In this document: positions 23,004 to 32,061 of the stretch, piece after piece
How the letters are laid out: each line of letters begins with the position of its first letter
How positions within the stretch are numbered: position 1 is the first letter of the stretch
Assembly: GCA_034506335.1 (NCBI GenBank)
Contig: JAPDPR010000031.1
Coordinates: 1-42,292 of the forward strand
Length of the DNA stretch: 42,292 nucleotides
Source: a candidate division KSB1 bacterium
GTDB taxonomy: Bacteria > Zhuqueibacterota > Zhuqueibacteria > JANLFK01 > Oleimicrobiaceae
Reading direction: 5' to 3'
Position numbers and translations under genes: made by a program
The notes under the pieces: model-generated
What the model was told of the DNA's origin: nothing
Seen by the model: the letters and a program-made list of their open reading frames with translations, nothing else
Databases searched by the model: none

Positions 23004-23867
23004 ATGGAAAGACCACATGGTGGGACCGACGGGAAGGCGGTGATGGTGACGGGGTGTTCATCTGGCATTGGTCGAGCCGTGGCAGTGCATTTGGCGCGCC
23101 ATGGTTTCCTGGTGCTGGCCACGGTGCGGCGCCAGGAGCAGGCTGCGGCGTTGCCAAAGGAGGACGGAATCATTCCCGTTTACCCGCTGGACCTGAGCGA
23201 CACCGGACAAGTTGCGGCTGCGGTGGAAAACGTCGAGGCAATCCTGCAGGAAAAGGGATTGCCCGGCCTCTATGCTCTCGTGAACAACGCTGGCGGTGGC
23301 TCGATTGCTCCCTTGGAACTGCTCGACGTGGAGGTGCTCCGGAGGGAGATGGAGGTCAGGGTCGCCGCCCCTCTGGCGCTGCTTCAGGCGCTGCTTCCAC
23401 GTATCCGCTCTGCGCAGGGGCGGATCGTGTGGATTGTGACGCCGGGGTTGATTCCGATCCCGTTCGTCGGAAGCATCCACGTGCCTGACTTTGCCGTCAA
23501 CTGCTTGGCGCGCACCTTGCGATTGGAGTTGAGGCCATGGCATGTGCCGGTGGTCATGGTGCGTTGTGGCGGAATCGAAACAGCAGCGGTAACGAGGACC
23601 GCCGAGGAGCTGAGGGATCAGTTGAGGCGGTGGCCTGCGGAGCGTGCCCAGCTTTACGCCGCGGCGCTACACCGTGAGTTGGACGAGCTGGCGGAATTTG
23701 ACCGCAAGCGCAGCGACCCGGAAGTGGTGGCTCGTGTGGTGCTTAGAGCACTGATTGCCTCAAGGCCGCGCGCTCGTTACACGGTGGGCTACATGGGCCG
23801 GGCGGCGGCCCTGGCGGAACTTCTACCTCAGTCAGTTCTGGACAAGGTCATGGCGTGGCGTACGTAG
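23004..23867 (+). CDS. SDR-fold protein lacking catalytic Tyr and Lys
   Basis: 287 residues from the ATG at 23004; AGGAGG lies 9 nt upstream. Longer in-frame starts lack this site. The NAD(P)-binding part is canonical: MVTGCSSGIGRAVAVHLARH (TGxxxGIG), LDLSDT and VNNAGGG. The catalytic part is not. The segment aligned with the YxxxK motif reads SIHVPDFAVNCL, giving Ile where Tyr and Asp where Lys are expected, and the catalytic Ser region reads WIVTPG. It is probably not a classical dehydrogenase and may be a cofactor-binding or regulatory protein. It lies 51 nt upstream of a ZIP transporter gene on the same strand. Confidence 0.82.
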   Translation: MERPHGGTDGKAVMVTGCSSGIGRAVAVHLARHGFLVLATVRRQEQAAALPKEDGIIPVYPLDLSDTGQVAAAVENVEAILQEKGLPGLYALVNNAGGGSIAPLELLDVEVLRREMEVRVAAPLALLQALLPRIRSAQGRIVWIVTPGLIPIPFVGSIHVPDFAVNCLARTLRLELRPWHVPVVMVRCGGIETAAVTRTAEELRDQLRRWPAERAQLYAAALHRELDELAEFDRKRSDPEVVARVVLRALIASRPRARYTVGYMGRAAALAELLPQSVLDKVMAWRT

Positions 23868-23918
23868 TTTGATGTCTATCGCCGAAGACTAGAAACCCTC
23901 TCCAGGAGATCAAGGCGC

Positions 23919-24734
23919 ATGGTGAAAGATTGGTTCATTGTCCAGGGTCCGGTGATGCAGGCTTTGGTGGCCACGTGTGGTACGTGGCTCCTCACTGCCT
24001 TCGGGGCTGGTGTTGTGTTTGTGGTTCATGGTGTGCACCAGAAGGTGCTGGATGCCATGCTAGGCTTTGCCGCAGGGGTGATGATCGCCGCCACCTTCTG
24101 GTCCTTGCTTGAGCCGGCTATTGCACTGGCCTCTGCGGATAACGGGCAAGGGTGGTTGCCCGCAGCAGTCGGTTTTCTTCTGGGCGCAGCCTTTCTCGGC
24201 GGCGTGGACCGGGTTCTACCTCACCTGCACCTTGGCTTCCCCATTGAGGAGGCCGAAGGGCTGAGGACCCGCTGGCAAAGGAGCATTCTGCTGGTGCTGG
24301 CCATCACGTTGCACAACATTCCCGAGGGTCTGGCCGTGGGGGTGAGCTTCGGGGCTGCGGCTGCTGGCATACCCTCGGCCTCGCTGGCAGGCGCGGTGGC
24401 CCTGGCAATCGGCATTGGCCTGCAGAACTTCCCCGAGGGCGCTGCGGTATCCGCGCCTTTACACCGAGAGGGCCTGAGCGCCAGCCGAAGCTTCTTTTGG
24501 GGACAGCTGTCGGGTGTAGTGGAACCGGTTGCAGGCGTGGTTGGCGCCGCCGCCGTCATGGCGATACGCTCTCTTCTGCCCTATGCCCTCGCCTTTGCGG
24601 CAGGCGCAATGATCTATGTGGTGGTGGAGGAGCTGATCCCAGAATCGCAGCGCAGCCAGCACACTCACTTAGCCACGGGGGGTCTAGTCATCGGCTTTGT
24701 GATGATGATGGTGCTGGATGTGGCACTTGGATGA
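23919..24734 (+). CDS. ZIP family divalent metal transporter (ZupT-like)
   Basis: 271 residues preceded by AGGAGA. About eight membrane helices. The two signature metal-site helices are [16 protein letters not shown] (about 127-142) and [10 protein letters not shown] (about 168-177), carrying the H-N-x-P-E-G and N-x-P-E-G motifs of ZIP proteins. A short hydrophilic loop with a His and acidic residues lies between the early helices. The C-terminal helices include [11 protein letters not shown], also typical. It should import zinc or related divalent metals across the inner membrane. It lies downstream of the SDR-like gene, and I see no metal-responsive operator. Confidence 0.92.
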   Translation: MVKDWFIVQGPVMQALVATCGTWLLTAFGAGVVFVVHGVHQKVLDAMLGFAAGVMIAATFWSLLEPAIALASADNGQGWLPAAVGFLLGAAFLGGVDRVLPHLHLGFPIEEAEGLRTRWQRSILLVLAITLHNIPEGLAVGVSFGAAAAGIPSASLAGAVALAIGIGLQNFPEGAAVSAPLHREGLSASRSFFWGQLSGVVEPVAGVVGAAAVMAIRSLLPYALAFAAGAMIYVVVEELIPESQRSQHTHLATGGLVIGFVMMMVLDVALG

Positions 24735-24796
24735 AGAGGGGCCGCGCCGGCAGCTACCATCGTGCGTCGCGGTGCGGACGGCGAGGCTCAAGGGTC

Positions 24797-25543
24797 CTAC
24801 AGCCCCCAGCCCCCAGCTACTTCCAGATTGGTGCCGGTGATGTAGGCGGCGGCTGAAGAGGCCAGAAAGAGGACCGCATTTGCCACCTCTTCAGGAGAAG
24901 CCAGACGGCCCGCGGGGATGCGGTTTGCAAGCTCTTGACGCTCGGCCGCAGACATCGTGGGGTCCTCCACAAACCCGGGCGACACCAAGTTCACGCTGAT
25001 GCCATAGGGGGCCTCCTGCTTGGCGAGGGAGCGAGTGAAAGCAAGGAGTGCGCTCTTGGCAACGGCGTGGGCGCCGATGTGCACGAAGCCCCGACCCGAT
25101 TCTAGGCCGGCAAGCCCTACGTTGATGATACGACCGTGCGACCGGCGCCGCATGCCGGGAAGAGCAGCCTTACACGCGAGGAAGGCGCTGGTCAAGTTGC
25201 TTTGCAGGAGGTCCTGCCACTCCGCGGCTGTGGTTTCTGCAAGGGGCTTCCGCAGATAGTGCCCCACCACGTTGACGAGGATGTCCACGCGTCCCCATTC
25301 TTGCTCCACCCGAAGAACTGCCTCGTTCACCTCGCGCTCAACGGTCACATCGGCGCGCACAAGGACAACCTTGCTGCCAATCTCACGCAATTCGGCCGCG
25401 AGATTCTCGACAGCAGCTCTGTTGCTGAAGTATGTTAAGGCTGTGCGCGCACCGGCCTGCGCCAATGCCCGTGCAACTGCCGCCCCGATCAGGCCGCCAG
25501 CACCGGTTACAAGTGCCACTTGCCCATTGAGCTTCAGCTCCAT
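24797..25543 (-). CDS. FabG-like SDR with catalytic Tyr replaced by His
   Basis: 248 residues from the ATG at 25543 (GAGGG upstream); earlier in-frame starts are less likely. The cofactor motif is VTGAGGLIGAAVARALAQAG. The DV pair of the cofactor fold (RADV) and NLTSAFLACKAAL (Asn conserved) fit FabG-type reductases. The YxxxK motif reads HAVAK: Lys is kept but Tyr is His. The position of catalytic Ser reads VGLAG, and NNAG reads NVVG. The C-terminus ITGTNLEVAGGWGL is standard. Normal 3-oxoacyl reductase activity is doubtful. It is the last gene of the run behind the S9 peptidase gene. Confidence 0.85.
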   Translation of the reverse strand: MELKLNGQVALVTGAGGLIGAAVARALAQAGARTALTYFSNRAAVENLAAELREIGSKVVLVRADVTVEREVNEAVLRVEQEWGRVDILVNVVGHYLRKPLAETTAAEWQDLLQSNLTSAFLACKAALPGMRRRSHGRIINVGLAGLESGRGFVHIGAHAVAKSALLAFTRSLAKQEAPYGISVNLVSPGFVEDPTMSAAERQELANRIPAGRLASPEEVANAVLFLASSAAAYITGTNLEVAGGWGL

Positions 25544-25624
25544 GCGCCCTCTCTGCATCAAGTCCTGCACGTTGGCTGAGTCAGGGCGTTCCCTGGGGCA
25601 GAAGGAAGGATCTCTTGCCGGGAC

Positions 25625-27595
25625 CTAGGGTTCCTTGCCCGCCGCATCCCCCGAACTGGCTGCGGTCAAGACGTGGCGGTCGAACCAGGCCAAGATTCGT
25701 TCCATCCAATCGACCACGTGCTCAGGGTCGCTGTCCAGGCAGTGACCTTCGCGCGGATAGACCACTAGGTCCACGTTCTTCCCCAGGGCAGTGAGGATTC
25801 GCGCCATCTCTTCCGCGTGCTCGCCATCTGCCACGCGGTCTTGTTCACCCTGGAGAAGCAGGACAGGGGTCTCGATAAACCGAGCGTAGAAAAGGGGTGA
25901 GCGCTCCACGTAGGGCTTACTGTCCAGCCAACAGTGTGTACCCAGGTAGGTGAGGTTCCACGCGTCGCGCTCGGGGCCGCCACCAGTGCAGGTTAAGTTG
26001 AACACGCCGGACAAGGAGACCGCAGCCCGGAAGCGGTCCGTCTGGGTGACTGCCCAATTGACCATATAGCCCCCGTAGCCGAGCCCGATGATGCCCATGC
26101 GCGCGAAATCACCCACACCGAGATCGTCCAGGTACATGACTGCAGCCATGAGATCTCGATAGTCGCCACCGCCGATGTCCAAGCGGCTGGCTTGAGCAAA
26201 ATCATTTGTGTAACCAGCGCTCCCGCGCTGATTCGGTGCGGCTACCAGATAGCCGCGATTGGCAAAGACCTGGAAGAGGAACTTCTGGCGGAAAGCGTTT
26301 ACGAAGCGGTCATAGGGTCCATCGTGGACGAAGAGAATGACCGGACAGCGAAGGCCCGGCACGTAGCCCACCGGGTAGACGACAACCATCTCTAGTTCGT
26401 GGCCCTCGTTCTGATAGCGGATCACCGCCTGGTTACCCAGAGAGAATTGGGCTAGTTGAGAAGAAAAGTCCGTCAGCTTCTGCTCCTTGGCTTTGGAGCG
26501 GAAGAAAAGCTCAGGGAGGGTTTGTGCATCCTCATGAAGGTAAGCAATCGTCTGGCCGTCAGCTGCCACGCTTAAGCTCCCTGTCACACCTACGTCACGA
26601 AGAAGACTGGTGATGCGCTTGCCGTCCAGATAGACTTGGTAGACATACGTGTTGGTCCGAACTGCGACGCGCACATACACGGAGCGCCCATCTGGCGCCC
26701 ACACAGGGTCACTCACCGCGAAGTCCAGTTGCTTGGTGAGCCAGGTCAGACGGCTGGTCACGAGGTCCACACTGACGAGTTCGCTCTGGCTGCACACCAC
26801 CTCGGGTTGGGCTGGCGTGAGACAAGCAAGAGATAGCCCGTCTGGGGAAAAGCGGGGGCAGGAAAGGGACAGGCCAGAAAGGGTTGCCTCTCGCGTTTCC
26901 CCTGTGGACAGATCAAGCAGCTTGACTGAGGAAATAGACTTTCGACCTGTGGCGTCCGCCTTTGTAGAAAAAGCAACCCATCGCTCCTCCGGCGAAACAT
27001 CTATCTCGCTCACTCCCGGCCCCAAATCGGCAACCCACCGTGGTGTGCCATCAGGTGGGTCCACCGCCCACAACTCGTCTGGCGCTCCAGCTGGTCGGAA
27101 GACAATGGGATCTCCCTCGTGTGTTGCGGAACGCTGCCGGGCGACGTAGTAGAGCCTTCTGCCCACTGGTGACCAGCGATAGGCAACCACCTCCTCTAAC
27201 CCACTCACGCATACCGCTTCACCCCCAGAGGCGGGGATGAGCCACAAGCGCATCGTGCGCTCAGCCGACGGAGCTCGGCCCCCGAGGGAGCGGTCTGACA
27301 AGAATGCGATAAACTCACCATCCGGAGACCAAGAGGGAGCCCAATCGCTGCCATCGCCCGTAGTGAACTGGCGAAGAGAGTCGCCCATGGCCGTGGCAAG
27401 CCACAGATGGGAAACAAATCGGCGCCCGGCAAAGTCGGCTTCACGCACGCTCAGCACTGCCTTGGAGCCATCAGGTGAGATCACGGCCTGGGTCGGGTAG
27501 CGAAGTGCCACGGCGTCCCGGGCCGTCAGAGGCGTCTGCGCATGCAGACTGGCCCACAGAGGCAGTAACAGCAGTAGCGCCCAGCCAGCTCTCAT
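25625..27595 (-). CDS. S9 family (acylaminoacyl-peptidase-like) protein with nucleophile Ser replaced by Gly
   Basis: 656 residues from the ATG at 27595; AGGAGGTG lies 6 nt upstream. A signal peptide (MRAGWALLLLLPLWASLHAQ) precedes a beta-propeller with repeated SPDG and WSPDG elements (about 40-370) and a C-terminal alpha/beta-hydrolase domain. The nucleophile elbow reads GIIGLGYGGYM where the family has GxSxGG, so residue 506 is Gly (codon 26078-26080). The Asp (GEQDRV) and His (PREGHC) of the triad remain. It is exported. Hydrolysis by the usual mechanism should be lost. It may bind peptides instead. It lies 28 nt behind the histidine kinase gene. Confidence 0.9.
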   Translation of the reverse strand: MRAGWALLLLLPLWASLHAQTPLTARDAVALRYPTQAVISPDGSKAVLSVREADFAGRRFVSHLWLATAMGDSLRQFTTGDGSDWAPSWSPDGEFIAFLSDRSLGGRAPSAERTMRLWLIPASGGEAVCVSGLEEVVAYRWSPVGRRLYYVARQRSATHEGDPIVFRPAGAPDELWAVDPPDGTPRWVADLGPGVSEIDVSPEERWVAFSTKADATGRKSISSVKLLDLSTGETREATLSGLSLSCPRFSPDGLSLACLTPAQPEVVCSQSELVSVDLVTSRLTWLTKQLDFAVSDPVWAPDGRSVYVRVAVRTNTYVYQVYLDGKRITSLLRDVGVTGSLSVAADGQTIAYLHEDAQTLPELFFRSKAKEQKLTDFSSQLAQFSLGNQAVIRYQNEGHELEMVVVYPVGYVPGLRCPVILFVHDGPYDRFVNAFRQKFLFQVFANRGYLVAAPNQRGSAGYTNDFAQASRLDIGGGDYRDLMAAVMYLDDLGVGDFARMGIIGLGYGGYMVNWAVTQTDRFRAAVSLSGVFNLTCTGGGPERDAWNLTYLGTHCWLDSKPYVERSPLFYARFIETPVLLLQGEQDRVADGEHAEEMARILTALGKNVDLVVYPREGHCLDSDPEHVVDWMERILAWFDRHVLTAASSGDAAGKEP

Positions 27596-27623
27596 TACAG
27601 CACCTCCTGAGGTCTCTCCTTCT

Positions 27624-28826
27624 TTAGCGGAGAGGCAATACGATTCGCATCGTTGTGCCAACGCCGACTTTTGTCTCTTTGATGAAGAGCTTGCCGTGGT
27701 GATAGTCCTCCACAATCCTTTTGGCGAGGTTCAGCCCCAACCCCCACCCGCGGCGCTTCGTGCTGAAGCCAGGCTTGAATATTTCCCGGCGGTGGCGGGA
27801 GTGGATACCCCTGCCGGTGTCCTTCACGTCGATATAGACGGTGCGCCCCTTCTCTCCCAGCCCCAGGGAAATGGTCACCACGCCGCCACCTTCGGGCAAT
27901 GCCTCAAGGGCGTTCTTCACCAGATTTTCCACCGCCCACTCAATCAGATCCCGGTTCACAGGCGTGGCTGGCACTTGTTGGTAGTCTTCGATGATCTCCG
28001 TCCTGGTGTCCATTTGCGGCAGACGCCGGCGCAGATAACCGGCTACCTCACCAAGGATCTCTGCCAGCGGCTGCGGCCGTAGCTCCTGGCGGGCACCAAT
28101 CTGGGAGAATCGCGCGGCCACCTTTTCTAAGCGGTGCACATCCCTGCTCATCTCCGCCGCGGTCTTCGCTACCTGTTCTAGGCTCGTGCTCTGCTTGATG
28201 AGGTCCAGCCACCCCATCAGGGAGGAAATGGGTGTGCCTAACTGGTGTGCGGTCTCCTTGGCCATGCCGACCCACAGAAAGCGCTGCTCGCTCCGTTTGA
28301 TGGAGCTATAGCCGACAAAGGCCACCAGGACAACCAAACTCACCACCGCGATCTCCACATAGGGTAAGTAGCGGAGGTGGGTGATAAGACGCGAGTCCCC
28401 GTAATAGATGTACCCGAGGTCTTGGCCGGCTGCCCGAATCACGATGGGCTCGTTTTCCCTGGCCATGTTGCGCAACATTTTCTTTACCGCCGCCAAAGTC
28501 GCCGGCGAGCGGTCATTTTCGTCCAGACCCACATTTCTCCAATACTGCGGCTCATTGGACACATCGGTCTGAATGGCCGGGAAGTTGATGCGCATGATGA
28601 CCTCTTCAAAAAAGAAGCCGATGAGCTCGCTACTCTGTTCGTCGTTCTCCGTTCCGATGATCTTCTCGTAAGTATTGGCCCAGAGGGTGACGATTTGCCG
28701 CGCATCGGCCCGCAGCTTGGCAACGAGCTGCTGCGTGTAGAGGAGCAGGCCAACTACCGAGCCTGCGACCAACACGAAGAGCAGCCCCTTGAACCGTCCG
28801 GTCCTCGTGTAGAGAGTATTGACCAT
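27624..28826 (-). CDS. Membrane sensor histidine kinase
   Basis: 400 residues; AGGAAG precedes the ATG. Two transmembrane helices (about 13-30 and 155-173) flank a periplasmic sensor segment of about 120 residues without a recognised fold. The phosphoacceptor is H194 in AKETAHQLGTPISS. The catalytic domain has the N box VENLVKNALEAL, G1 VKDTGRGI, F box FKPGFST and G2 RRGWGLGLNLAKRIV. All key residues are present, so it should autophosphorylate. No response regulator gene adjoins it. It lies between the YfhO gene (10 nt) and the S9 protein gene (28 nt), suggesting co-expression. Its partner could be the NtrC-type regulator, but nothing here shows it. Confidence 0.93.
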   Translation of the reverse strand: MVNTLYTRTGRFKGLLFVLVAGSVVGLLLYTQQLVAKLRADARQIVTLWANTYEKIIGTENDEQSSELIGFFFEEVIMRINFPAIQTDVSNEPQYWRNVGLDENDRSPATLAAVKKMLRNMARENEPIVIRAAGQDLGYIYYGDSRLITHLRYLPYVEIAVVSLVVLVAFVGYSSIKRSEQRFLWVGMAKETAHQLGTPISSLMGWLDLIKQSTSLEQVAKTAAEMSRDVHRLEKVAARFSQIGARQELRPQPLAEILGEVAGYLRRRLPQMDTRTEIIEDYQQVPATPVNRDLIEWAVENLVKNALEALPEGGGVVTISLGLGEKGRTVYIDVKDTGRGIHSRHRREIFKPGFSTKRRGWGLGLNLAKRIVEDYHHGKLFIKETKVGVGTTMRIVLPLR

Positions 28827-28836
28827 CCCGTTCTTC

Positions 28837-31338
28837 CTACTTGGACTGGGAGGCGCCGGGGCGCCAGCGTTTCAGCAAAACGGGAACGGTCTCGTAGCCA
28901 ACCACGCCGGCGGCAAGGAGGAGGCCCAGGATGCTTAGACTTAGGCCCAGCCGGAATGAAGCGGGCCTGAAGGAGAATCTAATCCTGTGCTCGCCCGGCT
29001 GCAGAAAAAGCCCGCGCAGCACATAGTTTGTCTTGTAAATCGGCACCTGGCGTCCATTGTCGTAGGCCTTCCAGCCAGCTGGGTAAAAGACCTCGCTCAC
29101 GACCAAAAGCGTCGGGGCAGCCACCTGGGCCTGCAGCTCGATGTCATGGATGTCGTAGGAGACTACCCGGACCTGATTTCCCGCCGCCGGGCTGATGGTG
29201 AAGGGCGGCTGCGTCTCGATCACCGCCATGCGATGGGGGTCAAACTGCCCGCTCTTCATGAATTCGAAGATGCGATTCCGCCCTGAAATGACCACCACGC
29301 TGTCGACGAAAAACGCTCGCGGCAAGGCTCTGGTGTTGAGGAAGACGCTGGGCATGTCGTCCAACACCTTATGGAACTGCTCATCGCGCAGGTCGTAGTA
29401 GGAGACCACGTACTTGACGTTGAGCATGTCCAGGAAGGCCCTGTCTGCCGCGATCCGCTGCGGTGAGATGGTGCCCGGATGGACCGGCTGGAGCATGGGC
29501 CTGCCCTGGTGGGAAATAAGCCGCCAGTACTTGGCAAAGAGCGGCGGAATGCCGGGGAATGTCCGCTGGTCCAGGCCGCTTTCTTCAATGAACTCCTGAT
29601 AGATGCGCAACTTAGCCGCATGATACCCGAACACGCTCTGGATCTTGTGGTACATGTACCAATTCGGCGTCCGGTTGTCCGGAGCCGCGTAGATGCGAAA
29701 GATGTCCGGATCCCCTTGGAGGTACTTCACGGCCTCGGTCTTGGCGAAGTAGGCCCGCTCGTCGTCACGGTCCCTGGGATGAATGATGCGCGCGTCGACC
29801 AGGTAAAGGTCAAGGACGGCAGCTCCCGTAACCACCGCCGCGATGAGCATGGTGCCCACCTTTCTGCGAAGACCGAGCATCACCATGCCTGCGCTCACTC
29901 CAGAGAAGACGAGGGCCAAGAACGCGTCCAGTAGGGCTCGATTGTAGGCTGCGGTGCGCACATCGACCGTGAGCTCGCGCGGTGAGCTCCCAGCGAGCGA
30001 GATGTACGCCCCTTTGCCCACAAGCAGGAAAAGGAACACTAGACCCACCAGTCCAAGAAAAGCCGTTGCATAGGTGGACACGCTTCGGGGCACATGCTTG
30101 CCCTGGCGGGTCGACCAGGCGAGAACCTCGTGCAAGCCTATCCCAGCCAGCAGCAACATGGCAATATCCAGGACGATGTGAATCATGCTGGGCACGCGGA
30201 AGCTGCTGAAAAAGGGGAGGAGGTGGAACATGGGCTTGTAGAGGAGGGGGAAGTGTTGGCCGAAAGACACAAGCAGTGCCAAGACCGCGACAAGGGTCAA
30301 AAAGATAGTCTGGCGGTCCCGACGCAGCACCAGGGCCAAGCCCGCAAAGAAAAGCACCACCACCCCGAAGTAGAGGGGATAGTCGGTGAAGGGCATCTTC
30401 CCCCAATAGGTTTCCCCGCCAAAGCCCAGGAACGATGGAACGACGAAGGTAATCATCTCCAGGGGGGAGAAGGACCATGCAGTGGCATAGTCGTAGTTAA
30501 GCCCTCCCTCGGCTCCTCCCCTGATCGAGTAATGGGAATACTCATACACGGGCAAGGTGAGCACGGCCGAGAGCATGATGCCGAGCAGGCCGGCTCCTAC
30601 CAGAAGGAGCCCGCCCTTCCAAATAGGCTGCCAACCGCGGCGGTCGCGGAGAGCGGCAATACTCTGGTACACGAAGTACAAGGCGATAAGCAGCGCCGTG
30701 TAATAGGACACCTGGAGATGGGCGCGCAGGAGCTGAAAACCGATGGCCAGCCCCAGCAGCGCAGCGTATACCACCCGTCGCTTGCTCAGAACCAGATCGG
30801 TGAGGTAGAGAGCGAGGGGGATGAGAACTAGTGTAAGGAACTTTGTATTGTGCCCGAACGCAGTGAATGCGACGAACTGGGGCACGAACACGGTGGAGAT
30901 CCCGGCGAACATTGCCGCCGCCGGGTGGACCTTCCAGCTCCGCAGCAGAAGAAAGACCAGGGAGCCAAAGAGCAGATAGTTTAGCAGAATAAAGACAAAT
31001 GGAGGAAGGTGGAGCGCCGCGAGGACGGACCTGAACACCGAGTCGATGGGGTTCACTCGTGGCGCGCTCAGCAGGCTGCCGTATGATGGCATCCCACTAA
31101 AAATGTACGGAGTCCACAAAGGGAAAATCCCGCGCCTCAGCGCGTCCTTGACGAATGGAGCCGTGGAGTCGGCAGTAAGCTTGTCCGGGGGTAGGAGGGT
31201 CTTGCCCGAGAAAATGATCTGCCCGTACACGAGGCAGAGAAGGACCACCACGACCGCGACCAGGAGTGCCAGGGGGCGTCGCTCCAGCAATGAAGGGTGT
31301 GCCTGGACCGCGGGGGCATGCTGTTTTGTTTTTCCCAT
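28837..31338 (-). CDS. YfhO family multi-spanning membrane protein
   Basis: 833 residues. An N-terminal helix (about 25-47) is followed by GKTLLPPDKL, then YIFSGMPSYGSLLSAPRVNP and about ten to twelve further helices, a large extracytoplasmic domain (about 540-780) and a final helix (about 800-820). This order matches YfhO/GT-C-like proteins (PF09586), some of which are linked to glycosylation of lipoteichoic acid or cell-surface polymers using lipid-linked sugars. The substrate here is unknown. It is the second gene in a run behind the HAD gene, with a hairpin in the 60-nt gap. Confidence 0.88.
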   Translation of the reverse strand: MGKTKQHAPAVQAHPSLLERRPLALLVAVVVVLLCLVYGQIIFSGKTLLPPDKLTADSTAPFVKDALRRGIFPLWTPYIFSGMPSYGSLLSAPRVNPIDSVFRSVLAALHLPPFVFILLNYLLFGSLVFLLLRSWKVHPAAAMFAGISTVFVPQFVAFTAFGHNTKFLTLVLIPLALYLTDLVLSKRRVVYAALLGLAIGFQLLRAHLQVSYYTALLIALYFVYQSIAALRDRRGWQPIWKGGLLLVGAGLLGIMLSAVLTLPVYEYSHYSIRGGAEGGLNYDYATAWSFSPLEMITFVVPSFLGFGGETYWGKMPFTDYPLYFGVVVLFFAGLALVLRRDRQTIFLTLVAVLALLVSFGQHFPLLYKPMFHLLPFFSSFRVPSMIHIVLDIAMLLLAGIGLHEVLAWSTRQGKHVPRSVSTYATAFLGLVGLVFLFLLVGKGAYISLAGSSPRELTVDVRTAAYNRALLDAFLALVFSGVSAGMVMLGLRRKVGTMLIAAVVTGAAVLDLYLVDARIIHPRDRDDERAYFAKTEAVKYLQGDPDIFRIYAAPDNRTPNWYMYHKIQSVFGYHAAKLRIYQEFIEESGLDQRTFPGIPPLFAKYWRLISHQGRPMLQPVHPGTISPQRIAADRAFLDMLNVKYVVSYYDLRDEQFHKVLDDMPSVFLNTRALPRAFFVDSVVVISGRNRIFEFMKSGQFDPHRMAVIETQPPFTISPAAGNQVRVVSYDIHDIELQAQVAAPTLLVVSEVFYPAGWKAYDNGRQVPIYKTNYVLRGLFLQPGEHRIRFSFRPASFRLGLSLSILGLLLAAGVVGYETVPVLLKRWRPGASQSK

Positions 31339-31361
31339 GATAGGACCTCATTGCAAAGTGA

Positions 31362-31386
31362 AGCGCCAGAGTACAGAGCTGGCGCT
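31362..31386. repeat. Stem-loop between HAD and YfhO genes
   Basis: AGCGCCAG-N9-CTGGCGCT forms a perfect 8-bp stem in the 60-nt gap. There is no strong T-run after it on the minus strand, so it may be a processing or attenuation hairpin rather than a full terminator. Confidence 0.5.
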
Positions 31387-31398
31387 GACGAGAAATGC

Positions 31399-32004
31399 CT
31401 ATGTCAGTGCAATCCCCAGAGCCTGAAGCTGAGCCTTAAGCTGGTCCGGGTTTTCATAGAGAATGGCGTTCATCCCGGTGGCACGTGCGGCAGCCACGTT
31501 CGGCTCCAGGTCGTCGATGAACACCGTTTCGGATGGGGTACAGCCGGCGCGGGCCACCGCCAGGGCGTAGATCTCCTGATCAGGTTTGGCCAAGTGTTCG
31601 CGAAACGATAACACCGCCGGACTAAGAGCACACACAGGCTTGACGTGCTTGGCAATCCAGCGATAGTGGGCCACGTTGGTGTTGCTGATGACTCCCACCT
31701 GCAGACGCCCATCGAGCTGCGTCAAAAGTTGGAGAACGGCATCGTTGGGCGAGAAAATATCGCTGAAGGCGCGAACAAACTGGCGCTCGCTCATCTCTAG
31801 GCGCAGGACATGCCGCACCCAGCGATAGAAGCCAGAGGTCGAAAGAAGTCCCAGCTCATACTGCTTTGTCTGCGGCGCATTGAGCACCAGCTGCCCGATT
31901 TCTTCTGGCGTGCAAGGACTGTTCTCGGCCGCTCGTTGCAGAAAGAGCTCGAGGTGAACGTTGACAATTACTCCCCCCAGGTCGAACAAGACCGCTTTGA
32001 TCAT
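31399..32004 (-). CDS. HAD-superfamily phosphatase, YihX-like
   Basis: 201 residues. Motif I is VLFDLGGVI (nucleophile D8). The second Asp of DxD is Gly, as in the YihX-type subgroup (FDLGN). Motif II is GVISNTN, motif III has Lys in LAKPDQEIY, and motif IV is FIDDLEPNV. A helical cap (about 15-90) identifies subfamily IA. YihX dephosphorylates alpha-glucose-1-phosphate. Here the substrate is open, but a sugar phosphate is plausible next to sugar-transport genes. A 9-bp inverted repeat flanks its start. Confidence 0.88.
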   Translation of the reverse strand: MIKAVLFDLGGVIVNVHLELFLQRAAENSPCTPEEIGQLVLNAPQTKQYELGLLSTSGFYRWVRHVLRLEMSERQFVRAFSDIFSPNDAVLQLLTQLDGRLQVGVISNTNVAHYRWIAKHVKPVCALSPAVLSFREHLAKPDQEIYALAVARAGCTPSETVFIDDLEPNVAAARATGMNAILYENPDQLKAQLQALGIALT

Positions 32005-32005
32005 G

Positions 32006-32061
32006 CTTTGGCCACTAACACCAGGTTCGCCGGCTGCTGCTTTCCTTGTGACTGGCCAAAG
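32006..32061. repeat. Inverted repeat spanning the HAD gene leader
   Basis: CTTTGGCCA (32006-32014) and TGGCCAAAG (32053-32061) are perfect 9-bp complements 38 nt apart. On the minus strand one copy touches the -10 region and the other ends one base before the ATG at 32004. It may be a two-site operator or an initiation-blocking structure. Confidence 0.5.
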
